A stretch of DNA of 64,000 nucleotides from Sinorhizobium meliloti (GCF_035610345.1 NZ_CP141214.1:900230-964229); one strand, 5' to 3'; counted from the stretch's first letter, positions 17,388 through 26,338 are shown. Notes: generated from the sequence alone by a model not told the origin. Numbers and translations: made by a program.

Positions 17388-18137
17388 ATGGAAAGGCGTG
17401 ATTTCCTCAGGGGCCTGGCCTTGCTTGCGGCCTGCCCGCTCTGCGTCAGGACGGCATACGCGGCCGAGGGCGTGCACTGGGGCTATGAAGGCGAAGAGGG
17501 GCCTGAGCATTGGGGTACCTTGAGCCCTGAGAACAGTGCTTGTTCGGCCGGCTCACAGCAATCACCGATCGACATCCGGGGCGCGATCAAGGCCGAAATC
17601 CCCAATCTGGCGACGGACTGGAGGCGCGGCGGCACGATCCTCAACAATGGCCATACGATCCAGGTGAAGGCCGCTGGCGGTACGCTTCGCCGCGGCGACA
17701 AGACCTTTGATCTTGTGCAATATCACTTCCACGCGCCGAGCGAGCATCTTGTCGACGGCAAGAATTTCCCGATGGAAGCGCATTTCGTTCACAAGAATGC
17801 GGAGACCGGCGCGCTCGGCGTTCTCGGCGTTTTCTTTGTCCCCGGCGCGGCCAACCCGACCTTCGCGAGCCTCGCGGCGAAGTTCCCGCAGAACGCCGGC
17901 GAAGAAACCCAACTCGATGACGTCGACCCGAAAGGCCTCTTGCCCACCTCGCTGAGGTATTGGAGCTATGAGGGATCGCTCACCACCCCTCCTTGCAGCG
18001 AGATCGTCGACTGGATGGTCGCGATGGAACCGATCGAGGTCGATCCGGCCGACATCAAGAAGTTCACCGGGCTTTATTCAATGAACGCACGGCCGGCGCT
18101 TTCCGGCAACCGTCGCTACGTTTTGACCTCCAGTTAA
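17388..18137 (+). CDS. Periplasmic alpha-carbonic anhydrase
   Basis: This 249-residue exported enzyme interconverts CO2 and bicarbonate. The N-terminus has a twin-arginine-like signal (RRDFLRGLALLAACPLC, cleavage near AYA, residue 26). The mature part shows HWGYEGEEGPEHWG, QSPIDI, the zinc ligands in YHFHAPSEH plus the His in MEAHFVHK, and the closing block YEGSLTTPPCSEIVDW, all standard for the alpha class. AAAGGGA precedes the chosen ATG. It is transcribed alone, divergent from vapBC. Bicarbonate supply would suit a biotin carboxylase host, but no link to pyc is visible beyond proximity. Confidence 0.95.
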   Translation: MERRDFLRGLALLAACPLCVRTAYAAEGVHWGYEGEEGPEHWGTLSPENSACSAGSQQSPIDIRGAIKAEIPNLATDWRRGGTILNNGHTIQVKAAGGTLRRGDKTFDLVQYHFHAPSEHLVDGKNFPMEAHFVHKNAETGALGVLGVFFVPGAANPTFASLAAKFPQNAGEETQLDDVDPKGLLPTSLRYWSYEGSLTTPPCSEIVDWMVAMEPIEVDPADIKKFTGLYSMNARPALSGNRRYVLTSS

Positions 18138-18573
18138 TCGACGAGACCCAACCGGGGGGGCTTCTCCTCACGGCCGCAAGGCCACCTCGGCAAAAGCGTT
18201 GCTTTCGAAGAGGTGGCCGTTTGGGTGCCGGCGCATGCAACTCTCAACAATGCCCACACGGGAGGTGCGATCTCTCGCATCGACTCTCTGTCGAGTTGGC
18301 GTTCAAACCAGGCCGCCACCCGGGCCGCACGACGAGGCGTCAGCCGCGCCGCGCCGCCTCGATTGCGGCGACGTCAATCTTTCCGATGTCCATCTCGCCT
18401 CGAACGCGCGATTTGCTTCGGTGAACTGCCCCCCGTTTCGACCGGACAGTCGGCATAAGATGGTGAAGCGAGCTCGAAGTGCGCGGCGACAATCAAGGTG
18501 AGACTCAGCGTCAATCAGGTCGGTTCCGGTAGAGGGTGAAGTGATACACCGTGCCAAAGCGGAAACGGGTGGA
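18138..18573. other. Intergenic stretch after the carbonic anhydrase gene
   Basis: Several overlapping short ORFs occur on both strands, but none resembles a known family or has a good ribosome site. A run of seven Gs lies near 18155-18161. Confidence 0.4.
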
Positions 18574-19050
18574 CTATTTGTCCGGGACGAACTTACCTTC
18601 ATAGCGGGCGCGAAAGTTGCGGCGATCAGAATCTTCCCGGAAGCAGACAAAGATCAATTCGAGATCGCTTTCGCCGTCAGTGCGTCCGAGCAAGCTGAGC
18701 GTGACGACAGCAGTTTCGCAATAACCTTGGCTCAATCGGATGGCGGCAGTTCTGATTTCGTTGATGTCGAGATCGATGCGGCTGTCGCTGCGCTGATAGA
18801 CCAGCCAAAAACGCGCTCGTTGCCAGGTCGAACGTAAGGCATCGGTCACCTGCTCCTTGAACGCACCGGCGCTGATCCCGCGAGTCCAGGTGACGGTCAG
18901 CTCGTCTTCGCGACCATAGATATTGAAGTATCCATCAAAATCCGTCCCGCTCGACAATCGCGCGTCAAGCATTTCGAAAGCTAAGGTGTCGGTGAGGGGT
19001 GTTCTGAAGAAGACGGCCATGAGCTCGAATTGAGGGTTGCAGCGCGACAA
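18574..19050 (-). CDS. Uncharacterised protein
   Basis: I do not recognise this 158-residue protein. It has a balanced, soluble composition with alternating hydrophobic positions (ELTVTWTRGISAGAFKEQV, LELIFVCFREDSDRR) and no signal peptide or membrane segment. A start at the second ATG (19017, MAVFFRTPLTD) is possible and gives 147 residues; neither start has a strong ribosome site. It sits between the carbonic anhydrase and a resolvase gene and is convergent with the former. The composition argues for a real gene, but no function can be given. Confidence 0.5.
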   Translation of the reverse strand: MSRCNPQFELMAVFFRTPLTDTLAFEMLDARLSSGTDFDGYFNIYGREDELTVTWTRGISAGAFKEQVTDALRSTWQRARFWLVYQRSDSRIDLDINEIRTAAIRLSQGYCETAVVTLSLLGRTDGESDLELIFVCFREDSDRRNFRARYEGKFVPDK

Positions 19051-19150
19051 GAGTTAGCTTGTGCGTCCAAGTGAGTGCAAGTGCCTATGGATCGTCCTGG
19101 ATCGATGTCTTCGGTGGCAGAACAACAACTGTTCCCAGCGGCCTTGTGCC

Positions 19151-19270
19151 GTTGCGCAATGGATCCATTATGCAACCGTTGCAATGACCGCAAAAAAACC
19201 AACAAAATCAGTTTCCCGCCGGCGCAATTTTCGGCACAGTTGCGTAATTCAAAGAGTGAAATTGCGCAAC
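19151..19270 (+). promoter_or_regulatory. Candidate res recombination site / operator of the resolvase
   Basis: Two inverted-repeat sites precede the resolvase gene. Site one (19151-19176) is a 26-base palindrome around GGATCC in which 11 of 13 pairs match. Site two (19239-19270) has arms GTTGCGTAATTC and GAAATTGCGCAAC. The shared half-site is GTTGCGYAAT, and a further partial copy, GTTGCAATG, starts at 19179. Multiple dimer-binding sites of this size upstream of a serine recombinase match the res-site organisation of Tn3-type resolvases. Binding is inferred. Confidence 0.55.
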
Positions 19271-19278
19271 GGTGCCGA

Positions 19279-19842
19279 ATGGGCGTAAAAGTCGGATACG
19301 CTAGGGTTTCGACCGTCGAACAGAACCTCGACATGCAACACCGCGCCCTGAAAACCGCGGGGTGCACGAAGATATTCACCGACAAGATCAGTGGCGGCGC
19401 GGTCATCAAGCCCGGCCTCGAGGAGGCGCTGCGCTACCTCCGTGCTGGCGATACGCTCTGCATCTGGCGTCTCGACCGGCTGTCGCGATCGCTGCACGAT
19501 CTGTTAGCGCTCGCTGAACGCCTGGACAAGGCCGCCATCGGCCTCCATTCGATCACCGAATTGATCGACACCAGCACGCCCAACGGGCGACTGTTCTTTT
19601 CGATCGCCGGTGCCTTCGCTCAGTTCGAGCGCGATGTCATCCAGCAGAGGACCCTAGAAGGTCTGGCGGCCGCCCGTGCGGCAGGAAAGAAGGCAGGACC
19701 AAAATTTAAGGTGACGGACGACCAATGGGGGGAGATCCGCCCGAGGATCGCTAACGGCAAGATCAGCATCGGCAAGGCAGCGAAGCTTCTCGGCGTCAAC
19801 AAATCCACGGTCAGCCGTCGATTCAACGCAGGCCAACCGTAA
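19279..19842 (+). CDS. Serine recombinase, resolvase/invertase type
   Basis: From the ATG at 19279 the protein has 187 residues. The catalytic serine is in VGYARVSTVEQN (residue 11). The active-site arginines lie in RLDRLSRSLHDLL, the dimer helix in FAQFERDVIQQRTLEGLAAARAAGKKAG, and a C-terminal HTH (ISIGKAAKLLGVNKSTVSRRF) completes the protein. A longer ORF begins at 19075, but that stretch coincides with the repeated res-like sites and is probably not translated. No transposase of the Tn3 family is nearby, so this may be a remnant of a transposon or a plasmid-type multimer resolution module. Confidence 0.92.
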   Translation: MGVKVGYARVSTVEQNLDMQHRALKTAGCTKIFTDKISGGAVIKPGLEEALRYLRAGDTLCIWRLDRLSRSLHDLLALAERLDKAAIGLHSITELIDTSTPNGRLFFSIAGAFAQFERDVIQQRTLEGLAAARAAGKKAGPKFKVTDDQWGEIRPRIANGKISIGKAAKLLGVNKSTVSRRFNAGQP

Positions 19843-20080
19843 TCCCCGGCTGTCCCAAATAATCCGTCCAAGGTGGTGAATGTTCAAGTGATTTTGGCGG
19901 CGCCCGCTGAGCGGAGCTGCGCACCACCGCTGTTTTCCCCTCCGCCATTGGCGGAGCGAAGCAGGCGGAGGCCTGAACGCGCTTCCCATTGCGCCGAAGA
20001 GAAGGCCGGAGCCTGTGGTAAACGGGGGTGGGGTGCCTGCCGTTTTCCCCAGGCTACGGAGCATAGAACCGGAAAGGCTG
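19843..20080. other. Intergenic stretch with GC-rich hairpins
   Basis: No gene is seen. CTCCGCC-ATT-GGCGGAG at about 19937-19953 forms a hairpin, and a second GGCGGAGG nearby could pair alternatively. No T-run follows. Confidence 0.35.
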
Positions 20081-20457
20081 TTAGCGGTTCTCGCTCACAC
20101 TTGTGACAAAGGCTATGATGATTACTCTTCTGGCGACATGCGTCGCAAAAGGCGAATTGTCGCGCATAGTGTCGTGGGGCATTCGTTCGATAAGCTTTGT
20201 CAAAGTGACGCGATCCTCGGCTTCTTCCGGAGTTTTGCCCCAAAGATGAGGAGCTGCTTCATAGAGCATATCCGTGGGCATGAATCCGAGGAGTTCACAG
20301 AGATGGATCATCTGGTGACGGTCAATCGAGAGAATGCCCGCTCGTACCGCCCATAAACCGGCCTGGTAATTCCCAACATCGGTGCTAGTTCGTCTCGGCT
20401 GAGACCCAGCTCCTCGCGTTTTTTTCGAAGGTGACGAAGTTCGCATGGGGGATAACC
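20081..20457 (-). pseudogene. XRE-family HTH regulator, frameshifted
   Basis: On the minus strand one frame (about 20455 down to a TGA at 20308) reads LRHLRKKREELGLSRDELA then MLGITRPVYGRYERAFSRLTVTR, a Cro/C1-type HTH. The homologous continuation, MIHLCELLGFMPTDMLYEAAP, lies in the neighbouring frame from about 20317 down. A shift of one base near 20310-20330 would join them. No ATG is present in the HTH frame. The carboxy end (ERMPHDTMRDN and on) also looks altered. I treat it as a decayed regulator; its targets are unknown. Confidence 0.65.
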
Positions 20458-20630
20458 CGCCCCACCTTGTCGGAGATGTCGGCAGTGCGAACATCGACCT
20501 CATTACCGCTGCCCGCCAGACGACCGTTCAGCATCCCTGAAGGGCGGTAAGCGGCAAGCAGATCCCGTCTGGCGGAAGGGGTGAGCGGTCGGATATTGGT
20601 AGCGGACACGATGAGCTGCTGTGAGCTTCT

Positions 20631-21014
20631 ATGTCTGCGCCTAGTTCTGGAACTCGAACCTTCCATATGATCGAAGCCGTTGCCGAGCGCCTTGAGGGTG
20701 CGCCGCGGCAGCTTCGCCGACGCTGGTCGGATGAGTTCAAGGCACGGGCGGTGGCGGAGGCATTGGAGCCAGGCGCGAGCGTCTCGGCGATTGCGCATCG
20801 GCTCGGCATTCACCCGTCGCAGCTCTTTGGCTGGCGTCGTGCGGTCTTAGACGCTCGGAAGGTTTCCACGGAACCGGCGCGTTGTGAGATAGCCGCGGCG
20901 TCTACTGGCGAAGCGGTGATCGAGGTTGTCATTGGCGACATTGTCGTGCGCGCCGGCGCAGACGTCGACGAGGTGCACTTGCAGCGGGTGATCCGCGCGG
21001 TCCGTTCGGCATGA
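20631..21014 (+). CDS. tnpA: IS66 accessory protein TnpA
   Basis: This 127-residue protein has an N-terminal HTH of the IS3/IS66 OrfA type (RRRWSDEFKARAVAEALE, then SVSAIAHRLGIHPSQLFGWRR). The C-terminal part is short and acidic. It overlaps tnpB by four bases (ATGA). IS66 elements need TnpA, TnpB and TnpC together for efficient transposition. An internal ATG at 20667 is an alternative start. Confidence 0.93.
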   Translation: MSAPSSGTRTFHMIEAVAERLEGAPRQLRRRWSDEFKARAVAEALEPGASVSAIAHRLGIHPSQLFGWRRAVLDARKVSTEPARCEIAAASTGEAVIEVVIGDIVVRAGADVDEVHLQRVIRAVRSA

Positions 21015-21355
21015 TCCCCTCCGGCGTGAAGGTGTTCCTCGCCAGTCATCCGGTCGACTTCCGCAAGGGCCCGGACAGCTTGCTGTCGCTGGTGCGCGAC
21101 GCCGGCAGTGATCCATTCAACGGTGCGCTATATGTCTTCCGGGCCAAACGAGCGGACAGAGTGAAGATCGTCTGGTGGGACGGCTCCGGCGTCTGCCTTT
21201 ATGCCAAGCGGTTGGAAAAATCGCAGTTCTGCTGGCCGCGGATCGGTCATAACCGGGTTCAGCTCAACCATGCCCAGCTTCTGGCGCTCATCGATGGCAT
21301 GGACTGGAAGCGGGTTCGCGTCGTCCCGGTGAAGCCGCCGGAGATTGTTGGGTAA
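21011..21355 (+). CDS. tnpB: IS66 Orf2 protein TnpB
   Basis: The 114-residue protein matches the IS66 Orf2 family throughout: MIPSGVKVFLASHPVDFRKGPDSL at the start, FRAKRADRVKIVWWDGSGVCLY in the middle and KRLEKSQFCWPRI after it. It is translationally coupled to tnpA and precedes tnpC by 74 bases. Its biochemical role is unknown, but it is required with TnpA and TnpC in tested IS66 members. Confidence 0.95.
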   Translation: MIPSGVKVFLASHPVDFRKGPDSLLSLVRDAGSDPFNGALYVFRAKRADRVKIVWWDGSGVCLYAKRLEKSQFCWPRIGHNRVQLNHAQLLALIDGMDWKRVRVVPVKPPEIVG

Positions 21356-21429
21356 AAGCCCTGCGGCGAAGTGAATCAGCAGCCTGAAAGGGCGGGAAAA
21401 CCGAGGCAAAATGTGCTTTTGTCGACCCG

Positions 21430-22908
21430 ATGACGCCGCCCGAACTCAAACTCCCGGATGACATAGAAGCGCTGAAAGCCATGGTGCTTGCCATGGCCGA
21501 AAAGGCGGCGCGGGCCGAGGTCCTGGCGAGCGAGGTCGCCGATCTCAAGGCGCGCAACGCCGATGCCGATGAGCGCATCGAGCGGCTGACGCAGATCCTG
21601 AAAGCCTTCGATCGCGCCCGCTTCGGCCGCCGATCGGAGAAGCTCGGCTCCCCAAGCACCGACGACGAGCAGCAGGCCTTTGTCTTCGAGGAAATCGAGA
21701 CCGGCATCGCCGCGATCAGGGCGAAGGTCAACAAGGGCAGCGAGCGTCCGGATGGCAAACGTCCGCCGCGGCCACGCAAGGGCTTCGCACCCCACCTGGA
21801 GCGGGTCGAAGTCGTGATAGAGCCGGAGGAGCTGCCGGAGCATGCCGGCAAGCAAAAGGTGCTGATCGGCGAGGACGTCTCAGAGCGGCTGGATGTCATG
21901 CCGGCGAAGTTCCGCGTGATCGTCACCCGCCGGCCGAAATATGCCTTCAAAAACGAGGACGGCGTCATCCAGGCACCGGCGCCGGCACGCATCATCGAGA
22001 GCGGCATTCCGACGGAAGCGCTTCTGGCGCAGATTGCCGTCTCCAAGTATGCCGATGGCCTGCCGCTCTACCGACAGGAGGCGATCTACGCCCGCGATAA
22101 GGTCGAGCTCGATCGCAAGCTGATGGCGCAATGGATGGGGAAGCTGGGGTTCGAATTGGAGATCCTCGCCGACTACCTCTTCGATGAGATCAAGAAGGGC
22201 GAGCGGATCTTCGCCGACGAGACCACGCTACCAACGCTCGCGCCCGGTTCCGGATCGACAAAGACCGCTTGGCTTTGGGCGTATGCCAGGGATGATCGAA
22301 CATTCGGAGGCAGTGGGCCGCCGATGGTAGCCTATCGCTTCGAAGATAGCCGAGCCGGCGAATGCGTCGCCCGGCATCTAAATGGCTATCGCGGCATTCT
22401 GCAGGTGGATGGTTATGCCGCCTACAACAAGCTGGTCCGCTCCGATGGCGGCAATGACGGCGTCACATTGGCTGGCTGCTGGTCGCACAGCCGGCGCAAG
22501 TTCTACGAGCTGCATGCTGCGGAAAGCTCGAAGGTCGCCACGGCGACGGTCGAACGGATGGCGAAGCTCTGGCAGATCGAAGAGACCGTGCGCGGCCAAG
22601 ATCCCGATGTCCGCGTGGCGGCGCGCCAGCAGGCCTCTGCGGCGGTGGTCGCCGAGCTCTTCGCTCTGTGGCAGCAGACCCTGCCGCGGATATCAGGCAA
22701 ATCGAAGCTCGCCGAGGCGATCCGTTACGCCATCTCGCGTCGGGCGATCTTCGAGCGCGTCCTGACCGACGGCCGCATCGAGCTCGACTCCAACATCGTC
22801 GAGCGAGCAATCCGGCCCCAGGCCATTACGAGAAAAAACTCACTCTTTGCAGGCAGCGACGGCGGCGGAAGAACCTGGGCAACCATCACGACGTTGCTGC
22901 AGACCGCC
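21430..22908 (+). pseudogene. tnpC: IS66 transposase TnpC, 5' part (interrupted)
   Basis: These 493 codons hold nearly the whole IS66 transposase: a leucine-rich N-terminal coiled coil (residues 1-60), the RFGRRSEKL region, a zinc-binding-like segment, and the DDE core with IFADETTLPTL, LQVDGYAAYNKL and the block DSNIVERAIRPQAITRKNSLFAGSDGGGRTWA. The frame is cut after GLN-THR-ALA codons at 22908 by the RIT element. If translation continues into the RIT DNA it adds about 85 foreign residues and stops at 23166. The missing last 37 codons lie at 26339-26452. Confidence 0.93.
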
Positions 22909-22928
22909 TTATGCCGCGCGCGGCATAA
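22909..22928. repeat. Perfect 20-base palindrome at the left RIT junction
   Basis: TTATGCCGCGCGCGGCATAA is its own reverse complement and is built from two copies of the TTATGCCG octamer also found in the RIT inverted repeats. It directly abuts the tnpC codon at 22908 and has no counterpart at the right end. Confidence 0.85.
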
Positions 22929-22932
22929 GCAG

Positions 22933-22959
22933 GTTTATGCCGACCGGCGAACTATGCCG
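22933..22959 (+). repeat. Left inverted repeat of the RIT element
   Basis: These 27 bases begin GTTTATGCCGACC and end GAACTATGCCG. They are identical to the reverse complement of 26308-26334. Confidence 0.95.
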
Positions 22960-23048
22960 AGCACCTGCTCCAACATACCATTTGAAACGCGCTTTTCTCG
23001 CCGTTTCCGCTGGAGATTTGTTGTAGGCACTCGGCATAGTTCTCATGC

Positions 23049-24050
23049 TCAGAGGGCATTCAGGAATTCCAGAAGCCGGTCGCTTGGTCGAAATCGCTCG
23101 GCCTTGGCGCGTTCGTACGGCTTCAGCTTTGCGAGCGCGGATTCCTTCAGTTCAAGATGTGCATGAAGATAGGTCAGCGTCGTTTCCATCGCCTCATGGC
23201 CCAGCCACAGGGCAATGACCGAGCAGTCGACGCCCGCCTGTAGCAACTCCATGGCAGCGCTGTGCCGCAAGACATGGGGCGATACCCGCTTTGAGCGAAG
23301 CGAGACGCAGTGCTCGCGCGCTTTGGCGACATATTTGTTCAGAAGTGCCTGCACACCGTCGGCGCTGAGCCTGCCACCGTACATATTCGGAAAGAGAGCC
23401 GTTGCGCCTCGCTTCCCTGGTTCCTTGAGCCAACGCCGGAGGGCTTGCTGTGCAACCTTGGTGAGCGGCGTACTTCGCTCTTTGCGGCCCTTGCCGACGC
23501 ATTGCACATGCGCGCCCTGGCCCAGCATTACCGAGTCTCGGTCAAGATCGATGATCTCGGAGACCCGCAGCCCCGTTTGCGCAGCCAGCAATAGCAGAGT
23601 GTGGTCGCGGCGCCCCAGCCACGTGCTTCGATCCGTGCAGTCCAGGATCGCTTCAATCTCGGGCCTGGTTAGAAACTGAAGCTGCCGCTTGTCACATCGC
23701 TTGCTGGGGATCGCGAGCACACGCTGAATATGGGCGCTATGTGCCGGCTCCTCGAACGCCGCATATCGGAAGAAAGATCGAATGGCTGTGAGGCGGAGAT
23801 TCCGGGTCCTCACCGAGGCGGATCTCTTCGTCTCAAGATCCTCCAGGAATGCGCCGATGAAAGGAGCGTCCAAATCCCGCAGTGTCAACTGAGATGGGGA
23901 TCTCCCAAGGCGCGTCTGTGCGAACGCAAACAGGAGCCTGAAGGTGTCGCGATAGGAGGCAATGGTGTTGGAACTTACACCTCGATGCTTCATGAGCCGA
24001 TCTGTGAACCACCGCTCGATCAGCACGGCCAGGTCGTTCGTGCGTCTCAT
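23049..24050 (-). CDS. RIT tyrosine recombinase, third gene
   Basis: The 333-residue integrase-type protein has a SAM-like core-binding N-terminal domain (residues 5-110) and a catalytic domain with the first Arg in TGLRVSEIIDLD, a Lys in VGKGRKERSTPL, HVLRHSAAMELLQAGVD (His-x-x-Arg), WLGHEAMETTLTYLHA and the nucleophile Tyr in the last motif. Its start overlaps the stop of the second recombinase by four bases. Members of RIT trios act together to move the element; individual roles are not established. The coding end is 91 bases from the left inverted repeat. Confidence 0.93.
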   Translation of the reverse strand: MRRTNDLAVLIERWFTDRLMKHRGVSSNTIASYRDTFRLLFAFAQTRLGRSPSQLTLRDLDAPFIGAFLEDLETKRSASVRTRNLRLTAIRSFFRYAAFEEPAHSAHIQRVLAIPSKRCDKRQLQFLTRPEIEAILDCTDRSTWLGRRDHTLLLLAAQTGLRVSEIIDLDRDSVMLGQGAHVQCVGKGRKERSTPLTKVAQQALRRWLKEPGKRGATALFPNMYGGRLSADGVQALLNKYVAKAREHCVSLRSKRVSPHVLRHSAAMELLQAGVDCSVIALWLGHEAMETTLTYLHAHLELKESALAKLKPYERAKAERFRPSDRLLEFLNAL

Positions 24051-24970
24051 GACCGAACCTCCCAGCGCTTATCCAATCGCCGTACGGCATGGTTCATCAG
24101 TTCTGGCGCGGCGGACAGGTACCAGTAGGTGTCGCGAACATTGGCATGGCCGAGGAAGGTCGAGAGAACCGGCAGCTCGCGTTCCACATCTTCGCCAGCG
24201 CGATGCCAGTTGATCAGGGTCTGGACGGCGAAACGGTGACGAAGATCATGAATCCGCGGGCCATCGCGATTCCCCTCCTGCCGTAATCCGATTTGCCGGG
24301 ATAGTCGCCAGAACACGCGGTGCACGTATTGATGCAGCAATCTGCCGCCCTGTTCGGCGACGAAAAAATAGGGACTCCGCGGCGTACCAAGGTGTGCCTC
24401 GCGTCGGGCGGCATAGTCTGAAAGGACAGCGATTGTCGTCGCATGCAGCGGCACCAGCCGTGACTTGCCGAACTTTGTCTCTCGGATGGTGAGAATGCCC
24501 TGGTCGAGATCGACGTCGGCCCGGAGCAGGCCGAGCGCTTCGGAATGGCGCAGTCCAGCGACAGCTATCAGTCCGAACAGACAGTGATATGTCCAGCGTC
24601 GAAGGGCGTTGGCCGGCGGCAGCGACAGGGCCGCCGCCAGAAGCGCCTGAATCTCAATGTCGCTATAGATGTATGGCCTTATTCGCCGCGCCGGCGGCAC
24701 AGCGTCGCTTGGTGGCACTTCCGTCAGAGGATCGAAATGAGCGAGGTGCTGGGCAAAACAGCGCACATCAGCCAGGCGGATGGACCAACTCGGCTGCCGG
24801 CCCATCGACGTCACCCACTCCATTGCCAGATCAGTCGTGATGGTCTCGGCGCCGCGGGCCTCCATGAAAACGACGAACTCCGACAACCGTCGTGCCGGAC
24901 CGTCATATTTGTATCCCAGCCCTTGGCGCATGCCGACATAGCGGTTGAGCGCAGTGCGAAGCCGGCTCAT
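24047..24970 (-). CDS. RIT tyrosine recombinase, second gene
   Basis: The 307-residue protein starts RLRTALNRYVGMRQGLGYKY, a core-binding domain typical of the middle RIT recombinase. It has the catalytic residues in AGLRHSEALGLL, a Lys in RETKFGKSRLVPLH, HDLRHRFAVQTL and a C-terminal FLGHANVRDTYWYLSAAPEL in which a Tyr is the expected nucleophile. It overlaps both neighbours by four bases, so the three proteins are probably translated in a coupled way from one mRNA reading leftward. Confidence 0.93.
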   Translation of the reverse strand: MSRLRTALNRYVGMRQGLGYKYDGPARRLSEFVVFMEARGAETITTDLAMEWVTSMGRQPSWSIRLADVRCFAQHLAHFDPLTEVPPSDAVPPARRIRPYIYSDIEIQALLAAALSLPPANALRRWTYHCLFGLIAVAGLRHSEALGLLRADVDLDQGILTIRETKFGKSRLVPLHATTIAVLSDYAARREAHLGTPRSPYFFVAEQGGRLLHQYVHRVFWRLSRQIGLRQEGNRDGPRIHDLRHRFAVQTLINWHRAGEDVERELPVLSTFLGHANVRDTYWYLSAAPELMNHAVRRLDKRWEVRS

Positions 24971-26229
24971 TGGACACCTCCCGGCCAGGGCAGGCTCAGT
25001 TCACGCAGCTTGTCGATATCGAGCTTGGCATAGATCCTTGTACTGTCGATGCTTCGATGGCGGAGCAGTTGGCCGATCTCGGCGAAGCTGGCGCCCGACC
25101 GCAAAAGGTCGGTCGCGAGGCTGTGGCGGAAAAGATGGGCGCCGTGATGCGCATAGCCATCAACTCCTGCCCGTTCGAGAGCTTGCTTGGCGATCATCGT
25201 GATGGCGCAGCCGGAGGCAAAGCCGACGTGTGGGGCAAGTGTTCGCAAGAAAAGTCGCCGACACGCTGAAGCGGGCCGCCCATGCCGGATATAAGCCACG
25301 ATAGCTTTTCCGACGTCGTGACGTAGCGGCATAATCGCCTGCCGCCGCCCCTTACCGTGCACGAGGATCGTGCCCGCCTGCCAGTCGATGTCGTCAAGAT
25401 TGAGGGTGGCAACTTCGCTGGCGCGCAAACCGAGCTTGGCCAGGATCATCAGAACCGCATAGTCCCGATGACCCATTGCCGTCGTCCGATCACAGGCGTC
25501 GAGAACCTTCTGGACCTTCTCTGGTGGCAGGAATGTTGGAAGGCCGGCAAGTCGCCAGCGGCGGATGGACGGCACGCAATCGGCCAACGCCGTCGAAATA
25601 AAGCCCTTCAAATGCAAATAGCGCAGGAAGGCGCGTACCACCACGCACATGGCTTTGCCACTGTCGGCGGAGCCGTCGAGCGCATGTCGCTCGACATAAC
25701 CGATGATGCTCTCCGGGGTGAGCGCTGCAAACCCATCTGCGCCGGCAGGACAGACCTCCCGCAGAAATCGATGTGACAGCAGCTTGTGGCTTCGCACCGT
25801 CGAGGCGGCGAGCCCTCTCTCATTCGACAGATATGCCGCGAATTCATCGACGATCTGCTCGTGCTCAGTGCGCTTAACCGGGAGGGCGGCTGGTATTAAG
25901 CCCTCTTCCCGTAGCGCAGAAAGCAAGCGTCGGAGCGCCGATCGGTCGCCCGTGTCGGGGCTCCAGTGTTTGAAACGATGCTCAAGAAAACGATCGACAT
26001 GAACTTCTCCTAAATCCTGCGGATCATGTCCATTGCCAACATGCCAGTCCATCAGGTCTCGAAACAGGCTCAGCGAGCGCCAGGTGCATCGCCTACCCAA
26101 GCCTTCGTTTGACATCTTGGCGGCGTAAACGCGCGCAAACTCCCGATACGGACCGTAGACCAGCTTCCGATACAGGGCGCTGCGCTTCAAATAGTCACTT
26201 GCGTTCATGCGTCCTCTCCTTCGCGTCAA
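24967..26229 (-). CDS. RIT tyrosine recombinase, first gene
   Basis: This is the largest of the three (420 residues). It has an extra N-terminal domain of about 100 residues before the core-binding region (AAYLSNERGLAASTVRSHKLLSHRF). The catalytic domain shows LGLRASEVATLNLDDIDW, VHGKGRRQAIMPL, HLFRHSLATDLLRSGAS and LLRHRSIDSTRIYAKLD, with the Tyr in the last motif. GAGAGGAC lies just upstream of the ATG. The A/T-rich 80 bases between the start and the right inverted repeat probably hold the promoter of the trio. Confidence 0.93.
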   Translation of the reverse strand: MTRRRGRMNASDYLKRSALYRKLVYGPYREFARVYAAKMSNEGLGRRCTWRSLSLFRDLMDWHVGNGHDPQDLGEVHVDRFLEHRFKHWSPDTGDRSALRRLLSALREEGLIPAALPVKRTEHEQIVDEFAAYLSNERGLAASTVRSHKLLSHRFLREVCPAGADGFAALTPESIIGYVERHALDGSADSGKAMCVVVRAFLRYLHLKGFISTALADCVPSIRRWRLAGLPTFLPPEKVQKVLDACDRTTAMGHRDYAVLMILAKLGLRASEVATLNLDDIDWQAGTILVHGKGRRQAIMPLRHDVGKAIVAYIRHGRPASACRRLFLRTLAPHVGFASGCAITMIAKQALERAGVDGYAHHGAHLFRHSLATDLLRSGASFAEIGQLLRHRSIDSTRIYAKLDIDKLRELSLPWPGGVQ

Positions 26230-26307
26230 TTGCGACGGAGAGACCCTACGCTATGCCGATTGGGCCATCGCTATGTTACCGAAAACGTTGGCAAAAACTT
26301 GATTAAT

Positions 26308-26334
26308 CGGCATAGTTCGCCGGTCGGCATAAAC
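26308..26334 (-). repeat. Right inverted repeat of the RIT element
   Basis: It is identical in reverse complement to 22933-22959. Further copies of the octamer CTATGCCG/CGGCATAG lie inside the element at 23032-23039 and 26251-26258, in mirror arrangement. Confidence 0.95.
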
Positions 26335-26338
26335 GGCA

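Larger units (their letters stand above)
22909..26338 (-). mobile_element. RIT (recombinase-in-trio) element inserted in IS66 tnpC
   Basis: Three tyrosine recombinase genes lie head to tail, each overlapping the next by four bases (ATGA), which defines RIT elements. Perfect 27-base inverted repeats occur near both ends (22933-22959 and 26308-26334). Boundaries are placed where the IS66 tnpC reading frame stops and resumes, with an uncertainty of about four bases on the right. The left end also has a 20-base palindrome outside the repeat. No flanking direct duplication is evident. Confidence 0.9.

Noticed and set aside
19075..19278. 68-residue N-terminal extension of the resolvase
   Set aside because: This DNA contains the repeated res-like half-sites, and the protein family begins at the ATG 19279 with the strand VGYARVS.
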